A stretch of DNA of 64,000 nucleotides. Origin: Erodium maritimum (taxonomy: Eukaryota > Streptophyta > Magnoliopsida > Geraniales > Geraniaceae). The stretch is taken from the NCBI GenBank assembly GCA_963921825.1, contig OY997591.1:18533515-18597514 (forward strand). Reading direction: 5' to 3'. The notes below the pieces were generated by a model. It did not search any database and had not been told where the DNA came from. It saw only the letters and a list, made by a program, of their open reading frames with translations. A program made the translations under genes and the position numbers. Shown in pieces: positions 56,758-64,000 of this stretch. The stretch's first letter is position 1, and each line of letters starts with the position of its first letter.

Positions 56758-59700
56758 TCACGCCATTATCTCCAAAGCTTCCCTTGTTTGGCCTAGTATA
56801 CTCAACACCGTTGCAGCAATATGCGAGGGTGTAAGCCCCGCTTCTGCCAACTGGTCAGCGGGTGACCCATGCTCAATGTACCGGTCAGGTAGCACCACAG
56901 GTCTCCACTGCACAAATGTTTTTCAGCAAACACAATCAATATGATGGATACAGAATAGCTAATAATTGAAGTATAGTTTGTTCAGACCTTTACTGTGCCA
57001 TCAAGAAGGCCGCTTAGAGACAGATACTGAGCAACATGAGATCCAAAGCCCCCAATCGATCCTTCTTCCACTGTAATCAGAAACTCGTGTGATTTTGCCA
57101 GCCTGCGAATCAGAGTGTGATCTAATGGTTTGCAAAACCGCGCATCTGCAACAGTAAGACTTAAGCCATGGCGTTGCACTAGAGAGGCAGCAGCTAAACA
57201 GCTCTGCACTGCACTCCCGTAACCCAGCAATGCCACTCTATCCCCTTCCTTTAATATTCTGCCTTTTCCAACCTGTTGTAGGGAACACAAACCATTTATA
57301 TATCAAAATTAAGTTGCTCTTAAAAGCTGTTTAGAGAACATACCTCAAGAGGAATGCCTTTGTTCCCTGGAGGCAACTCAACACCAGTCCCATTTCCCCT
57401 TGGGTAGCGGAAACAACTGGGCCTGTCATCAATGGCTGCTGCTGTGGCCACCATGTGAAACAGCTCTGCCTCGTCTGAAGGAGCCATCACTACCATGTTT
57501 GGGAGACATGCCATGAAAGTCACGTCAAAAGCACCGCAATGGGTGGGTCCATCAGCACCTACAAGTCCAGCTCTGTCCATTGCAAATCTCACTGGCAGTT
57601 TCTGCAAATCAACATCGTGCACTACCTGCCGTACAACATTCTTAGTAATAATGACTTGCACAGTACAAGAAATTGTTAGGAAATGGGGTTTGGCTTGCCT
57701 GGTCATAAGCTCTCTGCATAAACGATGAATAGATGGCACAAAATGGTTTAAGACCTTCACAAGCTAGCCCAGCAGCAAAAGTTACAGCATGCTGTTCTGC
57801 TATACCAACATCAAAGCACCTTGTGGGATAACGGCGAAGGAAGAGGTTCAATCCTGTTCCACCGCCCATTGCTGCATGGATTGCCACGATATCTTTGTCA
57901 GCCTCCGCTTCTGCAATCAGAGCCTCTGCAAAGTATGTCGTGTAAGACTGTGTAAGAGCATTGGACTTGAATTGCTTCCCCGTGGCCATATCAAACTTGG
58001 TCACTCCTGCAAAGCAAAGTCAGTTGCTACTTATCTAAATATAAGATGATAAGTTTCATGGTCAGCAGCGCTAATCTTGAATACTAGAGTTACAGTTTAC
58101 CATGATACTTGTCTGCAGCTTTCTCTGCATACGGGTATCCTCGGCCTTTCTCTGTAACAACATGAATGAGTACAGGACCTGTTGTTTGGGTACTTTTAAC
58201 CTCTTTGAGAATGGAAACAAGATCATCTATGCTATGACCATCAACTGGACCGATATAATAGAGTCCTAGTTCTTCAAACAGAGTTGATCCAGACCCACTG
58301 ATCATCCCACGTGCATACTCATCAACTTTGGCAGCTAGCTCATGCATCGGTCCACCAATCTGCTTGGTTACTCCCTGCAATGAACCACAGAAAACCAACT
58401 TCAGCTTCACTTGGTTTTGGGATAATAGCTACTACATTGTTCTTCCTATTCGAGAAAAGCAAAAAGCTTATCCTTTTGTTCTTAAAGAAGCAAACCATGG
58501 GTTACCTTGGCAACTTCTCTTAATTCTCGGAGAGGCCTATTGGATTGCAACCTGCTAAGAGCACTGCTTAAAGCTCCTACAGGTGGTATTGGGCCATCGA
58601 GATTAGCAGTGGGTAGAGAAACTTGTTTGTTGTCGTTAAGGATAACAATCATATCAGAATCTAGATAGCCCGCATTATTCATGGCTTCATAGGCTTGTCC
58701 TGCTGTCATGGCACCATCACCAATAATAGCCACTACATTGTTCTTCCTACCCTTCAGATCCCGCCCAACAGCCATCCCTGTGCACAAAAAATATTCCAAA
58801 TAGTTTGATTAATAATTTCCTTTCCGGTCAATTAGGAATCTGATTTCTATCAACACCCATTAATTGATATTAGCATTACTCAGTAGTCAGTAATGAAGTT
58901 CATTCCAAATCAATCTCTATTTCGATTCCATGGACAGTTTATGTTGAATTTAAGGAAATAAATAGTTGGAATTTTGATACATTCCACCTAAACATAACAC
59001 GTGCTCTCATCCATTAGAAAGACAGTCTAAAGACATTACAAACACAATCACTAAACACATAAAGGGTGTATAGGTGAGGAGAGACAACTGACATTCAGTG
59101 ATGGCTCATGGTCGTCACAAATCTGACTTGAGAAACACATATAGTAATAATAGTATAGTCCAAAGCAAACAGGTAAAGAAGTCACGTTTTGACTAATATC
59201 AGTTGTAGACCAAAGATGTATACAAGTGTTGAGTGAAGTGGAGAAAGAGCATACAGTTTACCCACCCAAGCCAGCTGAAATAGTGGTAGAACTATGACCG
59301 GTGCCAAAACTATCATGCTCACTCTCGGAGCGTTTAGTAAATCCAGACAAGCCGTTAGTCTGCCTCATAGTGTGCATCTTATCCCTTCGGCCGGTCAGAA
59401 TTTTATGTGGGTAGGACTGTCAAAATTGAAACAAGAAACATGACTCATGAGTATGAAGAGGAGAATATATGTATGTATAAATAAGGATGGCCAAGCGGAA
59501 TGTACCTGATGACCAACATCCCAGAGAAGCTTGTCTTGAGGGGTATTGAAGACATAGTGAAGAGCCACAGTGAGCTCCACAACCCCAAGGCTGGAGCCAA
59601 GGTGACCCCCAGTTTTTGAAACATTGAAGATGACATCGGAACGCAATTCGTCTGCAAGTTGCTTCAACTCCTGTGGTTTGTAGGATACAGAAACAACAAT

Positions 59701-60118
59701 GAATAAATACATGATATATAGACAAGGCACAAAGCAGTGATAGAGTAGGTACCTGGATAGAGAGATTCTTCATGTGAATAGGATAGTTAATGGTGTCAAG
59801 AAGAGGAGTAGATGGTTTCTGAGATTGAAACTCTCCTCTTTCTGACAGTGATGCACAAACTCCCATCTTCTTCTTCTTCCTGGCCTGTAACTGCCTTATT
59901 CATTCATCTATTAACATTTACAAACACAAAAAAAAAACAGACAGATCCAAATATAAAAACCCAGATTGAGCAATTCAAACCTGATTGAGCTGTTGAAGAA
60001 GTAGTTTGGAATGAGAATGGGAAGGGGAGAGCAAAGTGGGTCTCTGGGAATCGTGGGTAGGCAGCAATGAAGTCCTGTTGTTGATGTAGGCAGGAAATGA
60101 GAGTGTAGAAACCGCCAT
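56758..60118 (-). CDS. DXS: 1-deoxy-D-xylulose-5-phosphate synthase, plastid
   Basis: The enzyme condenses pyruvate and glyceraldehyde 3-phosphate, using thiamine diphosphate, in the first step of the plastid MEP pathway. Ten exons on the minus strand: 60118-59981, 59884-59753, 59670-59506, 59416-59266, 58777-58506, 58374-58101, 58006-57699, 57625-57344, 57272-56988, 56907-56758. Phases agree, giving 718 aa, normal for plants. Intron 7 has a GC donor (CAG|GCAAG at 57699/57698); the others are GT-AG. The N-terminus [13 protein letters not shown] is Ser/Thr-rich and acts as a transit peptide (about 50-60 residues). Key motifs: [26 protein letters not shown], the TPP signature GDGAMTAG (215-222) to NDN (243-245), catalytic Glu in [23 protein letters not shown]. 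It resembles the housekeeping DXS1 type more than DXS2, by memory of the family only. Confidence 0.96.
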
Positions 60119-60529
60119 TGATATGAAGCTCGGAGAGGAGAGGAGAGGGGCTCAATTCAAATGAAGGAACACAACACAGACACAGAGATTGATAGTTGAG
60201 AAACAATAGAAGAATTGAATGCTATTATTAGTAGTAGGGAAGGGGAAGGGGAAGGGGAAGCTGAAATTGAATGGCAATTGCCAAGTTGTTGGGGGTTTCT
60301 CATTGGGCCACGTCCACTGTAATCACAGCCGGATAAAGTCAGGGACTGGGACTGGAAGGAGTCTTTTTTTCTTTTCTTTCCAAAATACACAGGAAAATGG
60401 CGTCGTGTCAGTTTGGGGCCTTCTCCTGAATAGATGTAATGTAATAATGTACAGTGGCTTCCTACACGGTCATGTTCACTCGTTTCATTTGATATAAAAT
60501 CGGGTAAATCACATTGAATTATTCTTCTT
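60119..60529 (-). promoter_or_regulatory. DXS 5'UTR and promoter
   Basis: Upstream of the DXS start codon on the minus strand: a CCCCTTCC-repeat tract (60238-60260, seen as GGGGAA units on the plus strand) and CT-rich sequence, typical of plant leaders. No clear TATA box. Only about 410 bp separate the start codon from the neighbouring LINE tail, so the promoter is short or overlaps it. Confidence 0.4.
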
Positions 60530-61960
60530 TTTTTTGAAACGGGTATAGAAGTATTGTTTTACTGTAGAACAGCAACTTTACATGGTAGGGCATAACTATC
60601 CAGTATTTCAGATATTTGTTCCGGTCGACCGTAGTCCACCAGACGCTCATGGATCCATAAAAATAGTCTGCTTTCAATCGCATATCCGAACTTAGGACTT
60701 CCCTTTACCGACATTTCAAAAATAATAAGACCCAAAGTCCTAAACCTATCTAACCAAGAGTTTATTCAACCTAAGGCGAAATAAAATGAAGACCTAATAG
60801 AAGCTGAATGTAATGTCTTGGTTGCGGATTTCCCGAGACTCCTCGACAATGGTAGTCCCGGGTCTGTGGATATAGGTCCCATACTGACTTTTCCACCCCG
60901 CCGGGTCCTATCATTCTTTCCGCGGAGGGTCATGTCCCTCTAGCTGCATCTTTTGATTTTGTTCCAGCTTGGGCTCATCAAGGCTCTCCTATAACCCAGT
61001 GGCTCCTTCAGGTACCCCTGTCCCTTTTGCTTGGACTGTAACCTCTGTCTGTACCAAAGGGTCCCCCTGCTCCCCGTCCAGAGGGGACGATATAGTGATC
61101 ATCCCCGGGGAGTTCTGCCTTTCCGGACTCAGTCCCTTCATTCCCAGTCTAGTGGTCCGGTGTCGGGGACCGATTGTTGGGTTATATTTTAGTAGGCCTA
61201 GTAGATTCACCGGAATAGTCTCTTGGGTGTACGACGGATCGGAGGCCTAAGAGCTGCCGGTTGGCGACGCAATTGTCCCTGTGATCGCAGTTCTGCTCCC
61301 CCTTCTCCGTCCGGGTTGAACTTTGCCGGTGGCGTGGTGTCTGTCACCAGAATGATTACCGTTACCGTCTTTGATCTTGGAGATCTCAGAGCACTGCGCT
61401 TGAACGTTGACGGTATGTGGCTAGGAACCCTAATGGGGCTCCATTGTTCAAAAGGGACCCGGATCATGGACGACGATGGCCCTGAGAGCCTCCGATCACA
61501 CGCCCACACATCAAACTGGAATCCGAAAGTTCCCGGAAGGTTAAACCGGGCGACTCTGTTACTTTCGGTCAGGGACGGAGAGAAGAACGACCCATTACAA
61601 TGTCGATACGGTTCGATCATGTGCCAACCTGACACCGGGTAAGGATGCCATGGCGGCCCTCGTAGGTGGTCGGACGAGGGGCGCTGTAGGCGAGGATGGT
61701 GGGTTGCGATCTGCTACGGCTGCTAGTGACCAGGTCGGGTGACGGCATGGCGACGGTGAAGCGGGCCGGGCGGACGTACCAGAAGGTATGGGATCCACGG
61801 ACTCTCAGGCTGCATTGTGAGGCCGAAAGGAGGAGTCGGAGTGCTGTGTGGAGGCGTCAGAGCCGATGAGAACCACCCCTGTAGGGGTTGAGGACAAAAC
61901 CCTAACGGGTTTATGGGTGAACCCTAGACAGGGTTTGGGAGAGCGCTTTGCTTCTAAGTT
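60530..61960 (-). mobile_element. LINE fragment, minus strand
   Basis: On the minus strand the sequence ends with CAATACTTCTATACCCGTTT followed by C and an A8 tail (T's at about 60527-60536 on the plus strand), the form of a LINE 3' end. The body is more GC-rich than its surroundings and full of broken frames; I cannot identify ORF1 or ORF2 motifs with confidence. The class rests on the tail and the company it keeps. Confidence 0.4.
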
Positions 61961-62225
61961 TTAGATAATACATTGAATTATTCTTAAGTTTATTATTCGA
62001 TTATGATATATATTTTGAAAAAATGATTATCTAAACGTATCATATTTTAATGACTTCCAATTTTCCACCCATATTTGTTAGTCTTTTTTATAAGATGATA
62101 AAAAAAAACTTTTGTCAACATTAAAAATTATACAAATCTAATCTAATTCTCTACAAATCTTGAACAACATCATTAACACTCTCTCGTTTAGCGAGTCTTT
62201 CATCTAGCCCTAGCTGACTGCTACT

Positions 62226-64000
62226 ATGGAGCTTCCCTCTATATCTACCGCCGCTCTCTCATGTGTCGTGCCGCCTTCTGATGCTCCTCACGCTGTCACG
62301 TGTAGCCCCACCGCTCTTGTATGTCCTAATCCTGAACGGGCTTTTCCCTCGACACCGGGGGGGTGATAAGCCCTGACGGAGGAGGAAATTGAAGCCCCCT
62401 GTTTCAACCGTCTTCCTCCATTATTGTCCCAGTACAACCGACCCCCTCTACCAGGATCTCGACGGCGGTGTTCCCGTTCTCTATGGGCTCTCATTCCCCT
62501 CTACCGATGGCTCAGAGACCAAGGAGGGGAAGACCTAGGCGAGTTGCTTCCTCCCCAAGAAACCCTCGTTCGCCGCCAGTAGTGCCGCCCTTGGCTCTAC
62601 CGTCTCCCCAAGAATCACTTGGGGCCCCGCCGCCTAGGGTTCCGACTATTCCGGATCTTGATCCGTCCGTAAGGGCAGTCACTCTGACTCTTCCTTCTGC
62701 GTCCCTTTCGGATGGAGGGAACCTAGTGCCCATGGTTATGGTCCCGCTTACGCCTTCTGTACTCCCACCGCCCCTGGTTTGTTATCCAGCTAAGGGGAAG
62801 GCTCCAATGGAGGAACTTATGAGAACTATGGCAGAAGCCCTAAGGCTAGGACGGTGTCTTCCCAACCGACGGGGATCCCGATTATACTTGCTTGTCTGAT
62901 GACGCCACATGGCATGTATCGGGGCCGATCAGGAGTCCTAGACTCGGAGAAGGCTCCACATCTCCCGCCGGCCAGGACTTCAGATATGGGGGCCTCTCTC
63001 GCCCCCCTATAGGACGGACTGTCTACGTGCTCGATTGAGGACGAGGATGAGGTCTTGGTCCCCTTCTCGCCTGCCATCACTCGACAGTAGTGGGGTATGG
63101 TCGGTAAGCTTTGGTCATCGGCCCCGCCTTGGAAGGAGACTCTCCTTAGGATCATCACCACGGTTTAGGGACATGCGTCAATGGGTTTGGTTGTCAAGGA
63201 GCTGGGACCGGGGTTGTTCGGATTCTATTTTCGCTTGACGGAAGCTAAGGCGTGGGTTCGGGACCATGAGCCCTGGTGTTTTGATGGTAAGGCATTGTTG
63301 TTAGGGGATTTGGACCCATGTGCTAGGAACTTGCCGGAGTTGGATCGCATGCAACTGTGGGCGCATGTTTGAGGCTTTCCACCACTACTTTGTACGAAGG
63401 GGACGATGGAGGATGCATTGGGGAGCGCGGTAGTTGTACCAAGCAAAAAATGGGGAATGTGTTGGGGAGGAACGGTGCGGGTTCGCTTCTGGCATGCCCA
63501 CTCCGTTGAGGCATGACACTTCGTTTCAAGGAATTTCCGGAACCTGTTAAGGTGGAACTGACCTACACCAAGCTACCTCACTTATGCTATAACTGTGGGC
63601 GTTTAGGTCACGTTCTCAAGGAGTGCTCATGGGACATTCACGACACACTCAGGTATGACTCGTCCCTGCTAGAGTATCACAAGGATAAACAGGTGAAAAC
63701 CTATGCTCCAGACTGGGAGGTGAACCCAGAGTCGACTCCTCCACACAGCACTGGAATGATCCCCCTGAGAGCTGACCCTCTAGGCTCCTTCTCTTAGGGA
63801 AGGGCCCACGGATCTCCCCCGGGTACGACTTCTAGCCAACAGCTGGCTCGGGGTACCACTGGGCGGGTGATTGGTCCACCCCTAGGTGCATCTACGCTGG
63901 ACTCCCCAGCGCCCGTTACTAAGGGGGCGGTGGATGCTGCTGCGTCGGGGTCCTCCCTAACGCCCGTTATTAAGGGGGCGGTGGATGCTACTGCATTGGG
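62226..64000 (+). pseudogene. LINE ORF1 (DUF4283 and CCHC zinc knuckle), frameshifted
   Basis: A start MELPSISTAALS lies at 62226 and a Pro-rich, basic segment (PRRGRPRRVASSPRNPRSPP) at 62510-62570. The DUF4283 domain is at 63181-63375 with GLFGFYFRLTEAKAWVRDHE, PWCFDGKALLLGDLDP and LPELDRMQLWAHV. The zinc knuckle is at 63585-63626, CYNCGRLGHVLKEC, with spacing CX2CX4HX4C. The pieces lie in different frames, so it is broken. The strand and order fit a plant L1 ORF1 with ORF2 beyond the window. In intact elements this protein binds the LINE RNA. Confidence 0.75.
63911..64000 (+). repeat. 51-bp tandem repeat, at least 2 units
   Basis: GCCCGTTA(C/T)TAAGGGGGCGG followed by TGGATGCT starts at 63911 and again at 63962; the second unit runs off the window. 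It lies in the C-terminal part of the LINE ORF1 relic. Confidence 0.85.

Noticed and set aside
1-64000. tRNA, rRNA or microRNA genes
   Set aside because: I looked for tRNA A/B-box patterns, rRNA motifs and clear hairpin precursors and saw none I could support by eye.

Overview
This is nuclear DNA from a flowering plant, most likely a core eudicot. It has three intron-rich plant genes with short AT-rich introns, an ordinary plastid-targeted DXS, and plant-type transposons of nearly every order. I cannot name the species.

The three host genes can each be spliced into a complete reading frame: (1) 11841-18145 (+), a bifunctional 3-dehydroquinate dehydratase/shikimate dehydrogenase (DHQ-SDH), 11 exons, 528 aa; (2) 43281-50567 (+), a nuclear DNA-damage-response-type protein with N-terminal TQ motifs and two C-terminal BRCT domains, 8 exons, 1153 aa; (3) 60118-56758 (-), 1-deoxy-D-xylulose-5-phosphate synthase (DXS), 10 exons, 718 aa, with one GC-AG intron. 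DHQ-SDH and DXS feed two pathways, shikimate/aromatics and plastid isoprenoids, but nothing suggests co-regulation.

The rest is nested transposons. 1-6200 is a long LTR-like sequence (window-truncated) interrupted by a relative at 1190-4747. 6201-7207 is the 5' end of a PIF/Harbinger element. 7270-7849 is a Ty3/gypsy integrase relic. 7850-11330 is a decayed Ty1/copia element ending about 0.5 kb before DHQ-SDH. 19.7-26.25 kb is a minus-strand Ty1/copia element split by a hAT element (21203-24055), which itself holds an AT-rich inverted-repeat element. 28.5-30.6 kb is a minus-strand LINE relic. 31.45-38.58 kb is a Harbinger transposase pseudogene split by two long LTR-like copies (32009-34697, 35145-38273). 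39650 to about 42490 is a fifth copy on the minus strand. 52.7-56.15 kb holds two LINE-tailed retroposons, one containing a solo LTR. 60.5-64 kb holds two LINE fragments.

The most unusual item is the long LTR-like family, with five copies. Termini are TG...GGGGCGTGACA, and 5-bp target duplications are visible for three copies. Every copy has the same internal layout: a splice-donor-like site, a variable minisatellite zone, a conserved GAGCG/CGCTC hairpin, and an acceptor-like CAG a fixed 18-21 nt after it. This looks like an intron-bearing transcription unit carried wholly inside an LTR, or a complete non-autonomous element mistaken for a solo LTR.

Four 0.3-0.5-kb Mutator-type MITEs were found; three sit inside introns of the host genes.
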